From: UBA5078 sp040384465
GTDB taxonomy: Bacteria > Pseudomonadota > Gammaproteobacteria > Pseudomonadales > Pseudohongiellaceae
Assembly: GCA_040384465.1 (NCBI GenBank)
Contig: JAZKJF010000001.1
Coordinates: 248,001-312,000 of the forward strand
Direction: 5' to 3'
Length of the DNA stretch: 64,000 nucleotides
Shown in pieces: positions 53,414 to 62,525 of this stretch. Position 1 is the first letter of the stretch; each line of letters opens with the position of its first letter. The notes beneath the pieces are model-generated. The model worked only from the letters and a program-made list of their open reading frames with translations. It was not told where the DNA came from and made no database searches. A program made the translations under genes and the position numbers.

Positions 53414-54859
53414 ATGACTAACAAATATGACGTCGTTGTAATCGGGGCTGGACCGGCAGGATATGTCGCTGCTATCCGCTGTGCACAACTTGGTTTCAAA
53501 ACCGCCTGTGTAGAGAAATGGCACGACGAGAAGAAGAATGCTGTTTACGGTGGGACATGCCTTAACGTCGGCTGCATTCCCTCGAAAGCACTTTTGGACA
53601 GCTCTCACAAATTCGTAGAAGCCCAGAAGGGTTTTCAGTTGCACGGCATCAAAGCCGACAATATCAGTATCGACGTCGAGGCCATGATTGCGCGGAAAGC
53701 CAAAATTGTTGGCCAACTCACTCAAGGCGTTAAATCCCTGTTCACAGCGAATAAGGTGGAAGGGATTGCCGGTACAGCGCGGCTGCTGAGTGATAAGAAA
53801 GTATTGGTTACGAAACACGACGGCAGCACGGAAGAAATTGCGGCCGATAATGTAATCATTGCCGCAGGCTCTGTCCCTATCAATATCCCGCCAGCCCCCC
53901 TCGACAACGATATCATTGTTGATTCAACCGGTGCTCTTGAGTTCACCAGCGTACCCAAACGTCTCGGTGTCATTGGTGCGGGCGTTATCGGGCTGGAACT
54001 GGGCAGCGTGTGGTCGCGTCTCGGCTCTGAAGTCACTGTGATCGAAGCCATGGACGCGTTCCTGCCAGCCGTCGACACCCAGATCGCCAAAGAAGCTCAG
54101 AAGATTCTGACCAAGCAGGGTTTGAACATCAAACTCGGAGCGAAAGTGACTGGCACTACTATCAACAAGGGCAAAACCAAGACGGTGACGGTCGCATACA
54201 CCGATCAGAATGGGCCGCAGGAAGCTGTATTCGATAAGCTCATCGTTGCTGTTGGGCGTCGTCCGCTGACAGAGAATCTGATTGATGAAAAGAGCGGTGT
54301 ACAACTGGACAAACGTGGCTTTGTAATCGTTGACGACAGTTGTGCCACCTCCGTCCCCGGTGTGTATGCCGCAGGCGATGTTGTGCGCGGCCCGATGCTC
54401 GCGCACAAAGGCATGGAAGAGGGGGTTATGGTTGCCGAGCGCATTGCCGGCAAGAAAACCCAGGTTAATTATTCGCTGGTGCCGTTTGTCATTTATACAC
54501 ACCCTGAAATTGCCTGGGTCGGAAAGACTGAGCAGCAACTTCAAGAAGAAGGCCGTGAGTACAACACAGGAGTATTCCCTTTCAGCATCAACGGCCGCGC
54601 GATGGCTGCCAATGAGACAGAAGGAATGGTCAAGCTTTTAGCGGATGCCAAGACTGACCGCATTCTGGGCTGTCACATCATCGGGCCAAGCGCAGCAGAT
54701 CTGGTACAACAAATAGTCATTGCGATGGAATTCAGCGCCAGCGCTGAAGACATAGGGCTGACCATGTTTGCACACCCGGCCTTGTCCGAAGCTATTCATG
54801 AAGCAGCGCTGGCAGCCAATGGCCACGCTGTACACATGGCTAACAAGCGTAAACGCTAA
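53414..54859 (+). CDS. lpdA: Dihydrolipoyl dehydrogenase (E3)
   Basis: FAD and NAD+-dependent enzyme that reoxidises the lipoyl groups of E2. The redox-active pair Cys49 and Cys54 lies in GGTCLNVGCIPSKALL. Rossmann motifs GAGPAGYVAAIRCAQLG and GAGVIGLELGSVWSRLG bind FAD and NAD, and the C-terminal HPALSEAIHEA holds the catalytic His-Glu. The length of 481 residues is typical. Position between sucB and sucC is the arrangement found in pseudomonads. It could also serve the pyruvate complex. Confidence 0.97.
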   Translation: MTNKYDVVVIGAGPAGYVAAIRCAQLGFKTACVEKWHDEKKNAVYGGTCLNVGCIPSKALLDSSHKFVEAQKGFQLHGIKADNISIDVEAMIARKAKIVGQLTQGVKSLFTANKVEGIAGTARLLSDKKVLVTKHDGSTEEIAADNVIIAAGSVPINIPPAPLDNDIIVDSTGALEFTSVPKRLGVIGAGVIGLELGSVWSRLGSEVTVIEAMDAFLPAVDTQIAKEAQKILTKQGLNIKLGAKVTGTTINKGKTKTVTVAYTDQNGPQEAVFDKLIVAVGRRPLTENLIDEKSGVQLDKRGFVIVDDSCATSVPGVYAAGDVVRGPMLAHKGMEEGVMVAERIAGKKTQVNYSLVPFVIYTHPEIAWVGKTEQQLQEEGREYNTGVFPFSINGRAMAANETEGMVKLLADAKTDRILGCHIIGPSAADLVQQIVIAMEFSASAEDIGLTMFAHPALSEAIHEAALAANGHAVHMANKRKR

Positions 54860-54911
54860 GCAATCCACCGCTTCAATCAAGCTACTTATTTAAGATGCAC
54901 GAGGATGCAGT

Positions 54912-56081
54912 ATGAATTTACACGAATATCAAGCGAAGCAGCTGTTTGCGGAGTATGGGTTGCCAGTTTCGAAAGGGTATGCAGTTGATACTCCTGAAGA
55001 AGCGGCTGCTGCAGCTGACAAACTGGGCGGAAATAAATGGGTAGTTAAAGCACAGGTTCACGCCGGCGGCCGCGGCAAAGCCGGTGGTGTCAAACTGGTG
55101 ACAAGCAAGGAAGAGATCAAAGCTTTCGCTGAAAAATGGCTCGGCAAAAATCTGGTGACCTACCAGACTGACGCCAACGGCCAGCCTGTCACTCGGATAC
55201 TGGTAGAGACTTGCACCGATATCGCCAAGGAACTGTATCTTGGCGCTGTTATTGATCGCTCTTCTCGTCGTATCGTCTTCATGGCCTCCACAGAGGGCGG
55301 TGTTGAGATTGAAAAAGTGGCAGAACAAACACCTGAGAAAATTCTCAAGGCAACTATCGATCCATTGTGCGGCGCTCAACCGTTTCAAGCTCGCGAACTG
55401 GCTTTCCAGTTGGGTTTGAACGACCAGCAGGTCAAACAATTCACACATCTGTTTCTAGGGTTGGCAAAACTGTTTGCAGACCTCGATCTGGCGTTGCTGG
55501 AAATCAATCCTCTCGTCATCACCAACGAAGGCAATCTGCATTGCCTCGACGGAAAGATCAACATTGATGGCAATGCGATGTATAGACAGCCCAAACTGCG
55601 CGCAATGCACGACCCCAGTCAGGATGATGAGCGCGAAGCGCGTGCAGCCAAGTGGGAGCTCAACTACGTCGCCTTGGATGGCAATATCGGGTGCATGGTG
55701 AATGGTGCCGGGCTCGCTATGGGCACTATGGATATCGTGCAATTGCACGGTGGTAAGCCAGCTAACTTCCTGGATGTTGGTGGTGGTGCAACCAAAGAGC
55801 GAGTCACCGAGGCTTTCAAAATTATTTTGTCTGACAGCAATGTACAAGCTGTGCTGATTAATATTTTCGGCGGAATTGTGCGCTGCGACATGATCGCAGA
55901 AGGCATTATTGGTGCTGTAGCAGAGGTCGGTGTCACGGTGCCTGTGGTCGTTCGATTGGAAGGCAACAACGCGGAGCTGGGTCGCAAAGTGTTGGGCGAC
56001 AGCGGATTGAACATTATTGCTGCAAGCAGCCTGACGGATGCTGCAGAAAAAGTAGTCGCGGCTGCAAGGGGCGCTAAATGA
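54912..56081 (+). CDS. sucC: Succinyl-CoA synthetase beta subunit
   Basis: Forms ATP (or GTP) and succinate from succinyl-CoA with the alpha subunit. The ATP-grasp start MNLHEYQAKQLFAEYGLP, the VKAQVHAGGRGKAGGVKL nucleotide lysine loop, and the C-terminal CoA-ligase domain with GGGATKERV and NIFGGIVRCD are intact. The length of 389 residues is standard. The ATG has GAGGATG upstream. sucD overlaps its stop by four bases. Confidence 0.97.
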   Translation: MNLHEYQAKQLFAEYGLPVSKGYAVDTPEEAAAAADKLGGNKWVVKAQVHAGGRGKAGGVKLVTSKEEIKAFAEKWLGKNLVTYQTDANGQPVTRILVETCTDIAKELYLGAVIDRSSRRIVFMASTEGGVEIEKVAEQTPEKILKATIDPLCGAQPFQARELAFQLGLNDQQVKQFTHLFLGLAKLFADLDLALLEINPLVITNEGNLHCLDGKINIDGNAMYRQPKLRAMHDPSQDDEREARAAKWELNYVALDGNIGCMVNGAGLAMGTMDIVQLHGGKPANFLDVGGGATKERVTEAFKIILSDSNVQAVLINIFGGIVRCDMIAEGIIGAVAEVGVTVPVVVRLEGNNAELGRKVLGDSGLNIIAASSLTDAAEKVVAAARGAK

Positions 56082-56950
56082 GTATATTGCTGAGCAAGAA
56101 CACCAGGGTCATTTGTCAGGGATTTACTGGATCTCAGGGCACGTTCCATTCAGAACAGGCTATTCAGTACGGCACAAAAATGGTTGGCGGTGTCACGCCG
56201 GGTAAGGGTGGTCAAATTCACCTGGGGTTACCGGTATTCAATACTGTCAAGGATGCAGTTCGCGACACTGGTGCAGAAGCATCGGTTATCTACGTACCAG
56301 CACCATTCTGCAAGGACTCTATCCTTGAAGCTGCATTCGCCGGTATCAAGCTGATTGTCTGTATTACAGAAGGCATTCCGACACTGGACATGCTTGATGT
56401 AAAAGTGAAGTGCGACGAGCTCGGTGTACGCCTCATCGGCCCCAATTGCCCTGGAGTGATCACACCAGGAGAATCGAAGATCGGCATCATGCCTGGCAAC
56501 ATTCACAAGCCTGGGCGAGTGGGTATCGTGTCGCGATCCGGCACTCTCACTTATGAAGCCGTCAAGCAAACAACTGACTTTGGTTTCGGCCAATCCTCAT
56601 GCGTTGGAATCGGTGGCGACCCCATCCCAGGCTCAAACTTCATTGATATCCTCGCTCTGTTTGAGAAAGACGATCAAACCGAAGCGATTGTCATGATCGG
56701 TGAAATTGGGGGATCCGCAGAAGAGGAGGCCGCTGCCTACATCAAAGCAAATGTTCGCAAGCCAGTAGTGTCATATATCGCTGGCGTCACAGCTCCTGCT
56801 GGTAAGCGAATGGGGCACGCCGGAGCAATCATTTCCGGCGGGAAAGGTACGGCTGCAGAAAAATTTGCTGCCTTGCAGGATGCCGGAGTGAAAACGGTAC
56901 GTAGTCTTGCCGATATCGGAAATGGCATTAAAGAAATCACTGGTTGGTAG
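56078..56950 (+). CDS. sucD: Succinyl-CoA synthetase alpha subunit
   Basis: Binds CoA and carries the phosphohistidine intermediate. The CoA-binding GFTGSQGTFHSEQAI and the histidine in GHAGAIISGGKGTA are seen. The length of 290 residues is normal. Its ATG overlaps the sucC stop (ATGA), so translation is coupled. A terminator follows ten bases after the stop, ending the sdh-suc series. Confidence 0.97.
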   Translation: MSILLSKNTRVICQGFTGSQGTFHSEQAIQYGTKMVGGVTPGKGGQIHLGLPVFNTVKDAVRDTGAEASVIYVPAPFCKDSILEAAFAGIKLIVCITEGIPTLDMLDVKVKCDELGVRLIGPNCPGVITPGESKIGIMPGNIHKPGRVGIVSRSGTLTYEAVKQTTDFGFGQSSCVGIGGDPIPGSNFIDILALFEKDDQTEAIVMIGEIGGSAEEEAAAYIKANVRKPVVSYIAGVTAPAGKRMGHAGAIISGGKGTAAEKFAALQDAGVKTVRSLADIGNGIKEITGW

Positions 56951-56959
56951 TAAATTGAC

Positions 56960-56979
56960 TGACGACCATTCGTCATTTT
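56960..56979 (+). terminator. Terminator after sucD
   Basis: TGACGA (56960-56965) and TCGTCA (56970-56975) pair around ccat, followed by TTTT. Six pairs and a short T-run, but the position ten bases after the last gene of the TCA operon supports the call. Confidence 0.6.
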
Positions 56980-57341
56980 GGAGCCTTTTCTCGTTAAATT
57001 TTATGCGTTAAAAGGTTCTAAAAAACGGACGTACTGTGATAGGCTTACCTCAGAATTCAGCACGGAATGCTGGATTTTGCGTAAAAAATGACATTTTCTT
57101 CGACAATAGTTACCAGAAAACCCACTTTTGTTTTTTTTGGGAAGATTGGTAACCACAGTTCGAAGAATTTTCATAGCTGGGAAACTGCTGGCAGGTTTGG
57201 AAACAAATTGTCGGGGGCCTGGGCAGAAAAAAAAAAACAGGATTTGTTTCACTAAAACACAAGTTGTCGGGTTTGTGGTTTGCAGGTGATCGCAGACGTT
57301 TAAGCAGACTTAGATTGATCAATACAATAATAGGATGGCAC
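56980..57341. other. Intergenic region before the TonB operon
   Basis: About 360 bases with homopolymers (T8 near 57131, A11 near 57227) and a direct repeat ttgtcggg near 57208 and 57264. A long-armed inverted repeat is listed separately. The region should contain the operon's promoter. I see no clear Fur box. Confidence 0.5.
57109..57153. repeat. Inverted repeat upstream of the TonB operon
   Basis: GTTACCA (57109-57115) and TGGTAAC (57147-57153) are perfect inverse complements; the pairs CCCA (57121-57124) and TGGG (57138-57141) nest inside. The loop is a T-run. Could be a protein-binding dyad or an mRNA hairpin; the role is unknown. Confidence 0.5.
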
Positions 57342-58133
57342 ATGAATAACCGTCGATTATATTACAAGGCTCTAGCTCCTTTCGCTTCGTTGATTGTAGC
57401 TGGTGCGTCACAAGCAGCTGAGGTTGATACAAGCATCATAGATCAAGCCTTGAATATCATAGATCAGCAGAACCAGGCCGCAGCTCAGTCGCAGGAAAAC
57501 GTCACAAGATTGTCCAATTCGACGAGCACTCTGTTCGAAGAGTTCAAGCTTGAGAACGACAACCTCGAAGCAATGTTGGTGCTGAACGCCGGTTTGCGTA
57601 AGCAGATCTCTATTCAAGAAGAAAATATCGCTACGATTCAGCAGTCAATCACTGACGTTGCAGTCGTGACACAAGAAATGCCAATGCTCATCAACAAAAT
57701 GCTGACCAGTATCGAGCAGTTTGTAGAACTTGATGTGCCATTCCAGCTTGAAGAACGTCGTTCACGTTTGCAATTTGCTCGCGACGCAGTGGACAGCCCT
57801 GACGTTTCTGTAGCAGAAAAATTCCGTCAAATTCTGGTTCTGTATCAAGTTGAGAACAACTATGGTCGAACTTATGAAACTTACGCTACAACTCTGAATG
57901 TTGATGGAACTGACAGAGATGTGGACATGATGCGCGTTGGCCGTATCGCTCTTGTATATCAGACCAAGGACAGAACAATGACTGGAGCTTGGGATCAGCA
58001 GTCCCGTTCCTGGGTAACCCTTGACGCAGCTCAATACCGAACCGCAGTTCAGCGCGCTATTGGTGTGACTAGCGGCCTCTCGTCACCAGCCATTCTGGAT
58101 CTTCCTATCGTTGCACCGGAGTCAGTACAGTGA
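57342..58133 (+). CDS. DUF3450 periplasmic protein of a TonB2-type operon
   Basis: Secreted protein of 263 residues. A signal peptide (cleavage near SQA-AEV) precedes a long helical coiled-coil region (about residues 30-110, rich in Gln, Glu, Asn) and a mixed C-terminal domain. The family DUF3450 is found as the first gene of ExbB-ExbD-TonB clusters in gammaproteobacteria. Its role is unknown; a periplasmic partner of the extended ExbB is plausible. The ATG at 57342 has AGGA six bases upstream; the longer frame from 57264 is rejected. Its stop overlaps the next start by four bases. Confidence 0.85.
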   Translation: MNNRRLYYKALAPFASLIVAGASQAAEVDTSIIDQALNIIDQQNQAAAQSQENVTRLSNSTSTLFEEFKLENDNLEAMLVLNAGLRKQISIQEENIATIQQSITDVAVVTQEMPMLINKMLTSIEQFVELDVPFQLEERRSRLQFARDAVDSPDVSVAEKFRQILVLYQVENNYGRTYETYATTLNVDGTDRDVDMMRVGRIALVYQTKDRTMTGAWDQQSRSWVTLDAAQYRTAVQRAIGVTSGLSSPAILDLPIVAPESVQ

Positions 58134-59521
58134 AAAAAATAATTAAATTTGCAAGCATTTCAGCTACAGGCCTTCTCCTGTCTGTATCTTCACTCAGTTA
58201 TGCACAGCAACCAGCGTCTCTCTCAGATCTTCTGAATGCAGTTGAACAGGATCGTGTTGCGCAGTCTCAGGAACACCGTGAGCGTGAGCAACGATTCGAG
58301 CAGCAAGCCAACAATCAACAACAGATCGTTGACGAAGTTAAAGCTAGAATCGAGCAGGAAAATGCCACAAATGGCGAACTCACTGTAACATTCGACACTA
58401 ACCAGCTGACTATTGCCGAGCGCCGTGAAGCACTGCGTACAGCTCGTGCGGACCTCAACGAGCTGCTTGGTACTATCCAAGGTGTTGCCGGCGACTTCCG
58501 CGGCATATTCCAAGACTCATTGATCAGCGCCCAGTATGATGGTCGCGAAGAATTCCTCGACGACTTCATCAACCGCGTAGCCAGCGACACCGAGCAGGTT
58601 CGTATCGACGAGATCGAGCGTTTCTGGTTCTTCATGCAGCAGGAACTGGTCGAGTCCGGCAAAGTTGTCAAGTACACAGGTACTGTCAGCACGCCAGCGG
58701 GAGATCAAGGTACACGTACCATTACGCGTATCGGCTCATTCAATGCGATAGCGGAAGGTGACTACCTGAGCTACAGCGGTGACATCGGCCATCTTCAAGT
58801 GCTGTCGCGTCAGCCTTCTGCGGACGTGGTTGCTCGCGCAGTGGCTCTCGAAAATGCACAGCCAGGCAGCGGCCTTTACCAAATCGGTATCGATCCTACT
58901 GGTGCGCTCGGTGGCAGCATGATGGCCAACCTGATCAACTTCCCGACTGCGTCAGAGCAAGTCCGCGACAACTCCGGTGTGATCGGTTTTGCGATTATCG
59001 GTGTGGGTATAGTAGCCGTGCTTGTAGCATTGATCAGAACCTTGATTCTGACGGTGGTCGCAGCGAAGGTTAATGCGCAAATCAAATCTGGCAAGCTCAA
59101 CAAGAACAACCCATTGGGCCGTGTCTTGCTGGTAGCCGAAGCTAACCAGAATGTTGATACAGAGACACTCGAACTGAAACTTGGTGAAGCCATTCTGCAG
59201 GAAACCCCCGCTCTCGAAAGCTGGCTCGTGCTGATAAAAATCTGTTCAACCATCGCTCCGCTGATGGGACTGCTAGGCACAGTAACCGGTATGATCCAGG
59301 TGTTCCAACAGATTACTGTATACGGTGCTGGTGACCCCACCATCATGGCTGGCGGTATCTCCATGGCATTGATGACAACGGTAGAAGGTATCGTAGTTGC
59401 AATCCCTGCAATCCTGATGCACGCATGGGTCAAAGGCAAAGCAGACGCCATTACTCACATTCTGGAAGAGCAGGCTACAGGGATTATCGCGAAGAAGTCC
59501 GAAGAATCTAACAAAGCGTAA
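58130..59521 (+). CDS. TtpC-like ExbB/MotA/TolQ-family proton channel protein
   Basis: Protein of 463 residues with a signal peptide (SYA-QQPAS), a periplasmic coiled-coil region (about 30-150), a mixed domain and a C-terminal MotA/TolQ/ExbB domain with three transmembrane segments (about 285-310, 370-395, 415-435; GLLGTVTGMIQVFQ and GGISMALMTTVEGIVVAIPAI). This is the layout of TtpC, the extra component of Vibrio TonB2 systems. It starts with GTG overlapping the DUF3450 stop. It probably works together with the shorter ExbB next door. Confidence 0.85.
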   Translation: MKKIIKFASISATGLLLSVSSLSYAQQPASLSDLLNAVEQDRVAQSQEHREREQRFEQQANNQQQIVDEVKARIEQENATNGELTVTFDTNQLTIAERREALRTARADLNELLGTIQGVAGDFRGIFQDSLISAQYDGREEFLDDFINRVASDTEQVRIDEIERFWFFMQQELVESGKVVKYTGTVSTPAGDQGTRTITRIGSFNAIAEGDYLSYSGDIGHLQVLSRQPSADVVARAVALENAQPGSGLYQIGIDPTGALGGSMMANLINFPTASEQVRDNSGVIGFAIIGVGIVAVLVALIRTLILTVVAAKVNAQIKSGKLNKNNPLGRVLLVAEANQNVDTETLELKLGEAILQETPALESWLVLIKICSTIAPLMGLLGTVTGMIQVFQQITVYGAGDPTIMAGGISMALMTTVEGIVVAIPAILMHAWVKGKADAITHILEEQATGIIAKKSEESNKA

Positions 59522-59542
59522 GGCTTAACGGAGATTTCCATT

Positions 59543-60073
59543 ATGTATTTCGCTCTTTTGGACTTTTATGACTCCATCTCAAGCTTTATGGATAGGGGAG
59601 GCGGCGTACTCTGGGTAATCGCCTTCCTGCTGTTGCTTAAATTCTCATTGGTGTTCGAACGACTGTGGTACTTGTACTCTACGCATTCGAAGCGTACCAA
59701 ACAGACTCTTGCCGCCTGGAATGTCAGAGCGGACAAGAGTTCCTGGAAAGCACGGCAGATTCGCATGATGATGATATCGCAACTGTCACTGGACCTCCGG
59801 TCCGGTTTGAACATGATTGAAGCATTGGTTGTAATCTGCCCGCTGCTAGGTCTTCTGGGTACGGTAACTGGGATGATCGAGGTGTTCTTCGTGATGGCGA
59901 TTACTGGCGGTGGCGATGCAAAATCGATGGCCGGTGGTGTTTCCAAAGCAACGATTCCTACCATGGCAGGCATGGTTGGTGCGCTGTCTGGGATCTTCGC
60001 GTTCAACTTCCTCAAGAACAAAGTCGATAAGGATCTGGAACTTTTGGCAGACCACATGGCTCTGAATAATTAA
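59543..60073 (+). CDS. exbB: ExbB-type proton channel subunit
   Basis: MotA/TolQ/ExbB family protein of 176 residues with three transmembrane helices (one near residues 19-37, then GLLGTVTGMIEVFFVMAITG and GMVGALSGIFAFNF). Together with ExbD it uses proton flow to energise TonB in the inner membrane. ATG preceded by GGAG. exbD begins 22 bases after its stop. Confidence 0.9.
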   Translation: MYFALLDFYDSISSFMDRGGGVLWVIAFLLLLKFSLVFERLWYLYSTHSKRTKQTLAAWNVRADKSSWKARQIRMMMISQLSLDLRSGLNMIEALVVICPLLGLLGTVTGMIEVFFVMAITGGGDAKSMAGGVSKATIPTMAGMVGALSGIFAFNFLKNKVDKDLELLADHMALNN

Positions 60074-60095
60074 ACTCAGATAACAAGGCAAAATA

Positions 60096-60503
60096 ATGAA
60101 AAGCGGTTTAATGAAGAAAAGAGATGGCGACGGCCCCGGGGAGATCGACCTTACCCCGATGCTCGACGTCGTATTCATCTTGCTGATCTTCTTTATCGTC
60201 ACCTCAGTTTTCGTAACAGAGGCCGGTATCGATGTCAGCAAGCCACAAGCTTCGACAGCCGAGCCTAAGTCCAAAGACCTCATTCTTATTGCTGTGACCA
60301 GTGATGGTGAGGTCTGGATGAACGGTGAAGTTATCGACCCACGCTTTATCCGTTCGGAGTTTGAATTGCGTCTGGCTGACGCACCAAACTCGTCAGTTGT
60401 TATTCAAGGCGACGAGAATGCGACCAACGAGATGGTGATGATGATCATGCGTGCAGCTCGTGAAGCGGAAATTGCAAGCGTTTCAATATCAACGGAGGCA
60501 TAG
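60096..60503 (+). CDS. exbD: ExbD/TolR-type transport subunit
   Basis: 135 residues with a short cytoplasmic start, one transmembrane helix and a periplasmic domain. The family sequence IDLTPMLDVVFILLIFFIVTS is present, with the proton-path aspartate Asp24. It pairs with ExbB. ATG start with AAGGCAAA upstream. The TonB gene begins three bases after its stop. Confidence 0.93.
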   Translation: MKSGLMKKRDGDGPGEIDLTPMLDVVFILLIFFIVTSVFVTEAGIDVSKPQASTAEPKSKDLILIAVTSDGEVWMNGEVIDPRFIRSEFELRLADAPNSSVVIQGDENATNEMVMMIMRAAREAEIASVSISTEA

Positions 60504-60506
60504 ACT

Positions 60507-61121
60507 ATGATAGCTATCAGATGGTTTGTTGCGATGGTTCTTGCAGCTCTGATTACGCTGGGCCTGTTTTATTTGATGCAGGCTCTGATTGCGACCGGTG
60601 CGTCGTTCAGCCAACAGGCGACTGTCGTGAAGGTTGTCGATGCGACAATGCCCGACATTCAGATGGAAGTCGTTCGAGAGGTCGAAAGACCAGAGCCGAT
60701 CGAGCAACTTGACACACCACCGCCACCTGTGGCGGAGCGTCAAGCCAACATGGACGCAGGTCCAAGCTTGGCAATCGAGCGTGCGGCTGTGCAGGTAGAT
60801 GCAGATCTCGAAATCGGTGGCGCAACTATCTCTATTACCGATGGTGAGATGCTGCCTTTGGTTAACGTGACTCCAACCTACCCAACCCGAGCAGCCTCCA
60901 GAGGTATTGAGGGCTGGTGTCAGGTAAGTTTCACTGTAACTGACACAGGCGGTGTGCGTGACGTTGTCGTCGTAGATGCAGATCCACCCGAGATATTCGA
61001 CACGGCTTCTATGAGGGCTGCTGAAAAGTTCAAATTCCAGCCTAAAGTAGTCGATGGCAAAGGGGTTGAAGTGCCTAACGTGCAATACGTTTTCCGCTAT
61101 CAACTGGAAGGTGAACAGTGA
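60507..61121 (+). CDS. tonB: Energy transducer TonB (short TonB2 type)
   Basis: Inner-membrane-anchored protein of 204 residues that transmits energy to outer-membrane TonB-dependent receptors. A transmembrane helix (about residues 6-30) precedes a short Pro-rich linker (PEPIEQLDTPPPPVAE) and a C-terminal domain of about 85 residues (YPTRAASRGIEGWCQVSF ... AAEKFKFQPKVVDG). The linker is much shorter than in E. coli TonB, as in Vibrio TonB2. The stop overlaps the next gene by one base. Confidence 0.92.
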   Translation: MIAIRWFVAMVLAALITLGLFYLMQALIATGASFSQQATVVKVVDATMPDIQMEVVREVERPEPIEQLDTPPPPVAERQANMDAGPSLAIERAAVQVDADLEIGGATISITDGEMLPLVNVTPTYPTRAASRGIEGWCQVSFTVTDTGGVRDVVVVDADPPEIFDTASMRAAEKFKFQPKVVDGKGVEVPNVQYVFRYQLEGEQ

Positions 61122-62485
61122 TGACCAAGATATTCAAACGTAAGAGTCTGACACGTGACATCATCTCGGCCTTGACTATGGCTGGTCTGGTTGCTTGTAC
61201 AGCTGTCTACTCTTCCGCGTCATTCGCAGCAGAAGAGGAAGAGGACGGCGCGCGCAAGCCGCCGCCCACACGTTCTTCTGATGTATTGACCGAAAGGGTT
61301 TTCAATCAGGTGTCTGAAATCCAGGCGTTGATGAGTCCTGAGGAGCCAGGTGTTGAACCTGACTATGAAGGTGCCAAGGTTATTCTGGATGAGCTGAACG
61401 AGCGCTATGATCGCCTCAATGATTTTGAGAAATCGACGCTGCTGAACTTCTATACCAACTACTATCTGAGTACCGATAACGTTGAGATGGCATTGCAGAC
61501 ATTCGAAAAAATCTTGACCATTGAGAATCTGCGCATCGAAGTACAGCAGCGTGCCATGATGGCGCTGGGTCAGTTGTACATGGGTGAAGAACGCTTTGAA
61601 GAAGCGATTGAAGCCTACAATCGTTGGAGGGAAGTGTCCGAAGAGGAGCACGAAAACGTGTTCCTTGGTTTGGCTAACTCCTATTACAACTTGGCAAAGT
61701 ACAACGAAGCGATTCCATTCCTGATTCAACATATGGAAATGCTGGAGGCGCAAGACAGAGACATCGCTCGAAATATCTATGGTCTTCTCAACCTCATGTA
61801 CATTGAGCTTGAGGACTATACGAATGCAGAGCGCATCACCAAGCAGATGGTCGTCTTGTTTGACGAACCTGCTGACTGGCGTAACCTGTCTGCAATCTAC
61901 GGCTATCTGGATGATGACAAGGCTCGAATCGAGACACTGTCTTTGACCTTTGCCAAAGGTTACATGGCAAGCGAGTCTGAATTCATCAACCTTGCACAGT
62001 CACTCGCAGGTATCGATGCCCCCTTTAAAGGAGCAAAGGTTCTTGAGAAGGGCTTCCAGGATGGTGTCGTCGAGGAGAACGAAGAGAATCTTCAACGCCT
62101 TGTGCAACTTTATCTGCTTGCCAATGAGTATGAAGCGGCTCTCGTGCCAGCGGTCAAGGCAGCAGAGTTGGGTGAAACTGGTGCCTCCTACGACCAGTTG
62201 GGCTACATCTATTACATGATGCATGACTACCCGAGCGCTGTTGATGCGATTCAGAAAGCAATCGAGCGTGGTGGTCTTGAGAATCTGGGAGATGCCCAAT
62301 TGTTCCTTGCCAGAGCACTGGTTGAGCTTGACCAGTTCGAAGCGGCAGCTGTTGCTGCTCGTCGAGCTCAAGAGCTTGGTGAAAGTTCTGCCGGTTCGTT
62401 CATCAATTACATTGAGAACAGCAAAGCCCGGTTCGACAATCTGAGACAACGTAAAGAAGACGCAGGCGATTTTTACCGCTCATAG
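61121..62485 (+). CDS. TPR repeat protein of the TonB operon
   Basis: Protein of 454 residues with an N-terminal signal sequence (LTMAGLVACTAVYSSASFA); cleavage by signal peptidase I near SFA is likely, though LVAC resembles a lipobox. The rest is helical with tetratricopeptide repeats (for example QQRAMMALGQLYMGEERFEEAIEAYNRW is of TPR type, seen from its ALGQLYMGEERFEEAIEAYN core). Such TPR proteins close TonB2 clusters in Vibrio and Shewanella; its partner is unknown. The ATG at 61121 has GGAAGGTG upstream; a GTG one codon earlier is possible. Confidence 0.8.
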   Translation: MTKIFKRKSLTRDIISALTMAGLVACTAVYSSASFAAEEEEDGARKPPPTRSSDVLTERVFNQVSEIQALMSPEEPGVEPDYEGAKVILDELNERYDRLNDFEKSTLLNFYTNYYLSTDNVEMALQTFEKILTIENLRIEVQQRAMMALGQLYMGEERFEEAIEAYNRWREVSEEEHENVFLGLANSYYNLAKYNEAIPFLIQHMEMLEAQDRDIARNIYGLLNLMYIELEDYTNAERITKQMVVLFDEPADWRNLSAIYGYLDDDKARIETLSLTFAKGYMASESEFINLAQSLAGIDAPFKGAKVLEKGFQDGVVEENEENLQRLVQLYLLANEYEAALVPAVKAAELGETGASYDQLGYIYYMMHDYPSAVDAIQKAIERGGLENLGDAQLFLARALVELDQFEAAAVAARRAQELGESSAGSFINYIENSKARFDNLRQRKEDAGDFYRS

Positions 62486-62496
62486 TCATCTGAACG

Positions 62497-62525
62497 CTTG
62501 AAATTGGGGAGATAAAGCCCCATCT
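62497..62525 (+). promoter_or_regulatory. Sigma-32 promoter of htpG
   Basis: CTTGAAA (62497-62503), a 14-base spacer, and CCCCATCT (62518-62525) match the heat-shock consensus (CTTGAAA, 11-16 bases, CCCCATnT) at every fixed position. It lies 65 bases before the htpG ATG. htpG is a known sigma-32 gene. Confidence 0.85.

Noticed and set aside
57264..57341. Upstream extension of the DUF3450 gene
   Set aside because: Starting at 57264 would place 26 unusual residues in front of a good signal peptide. The ATG at 57342 has a better ribosome site.
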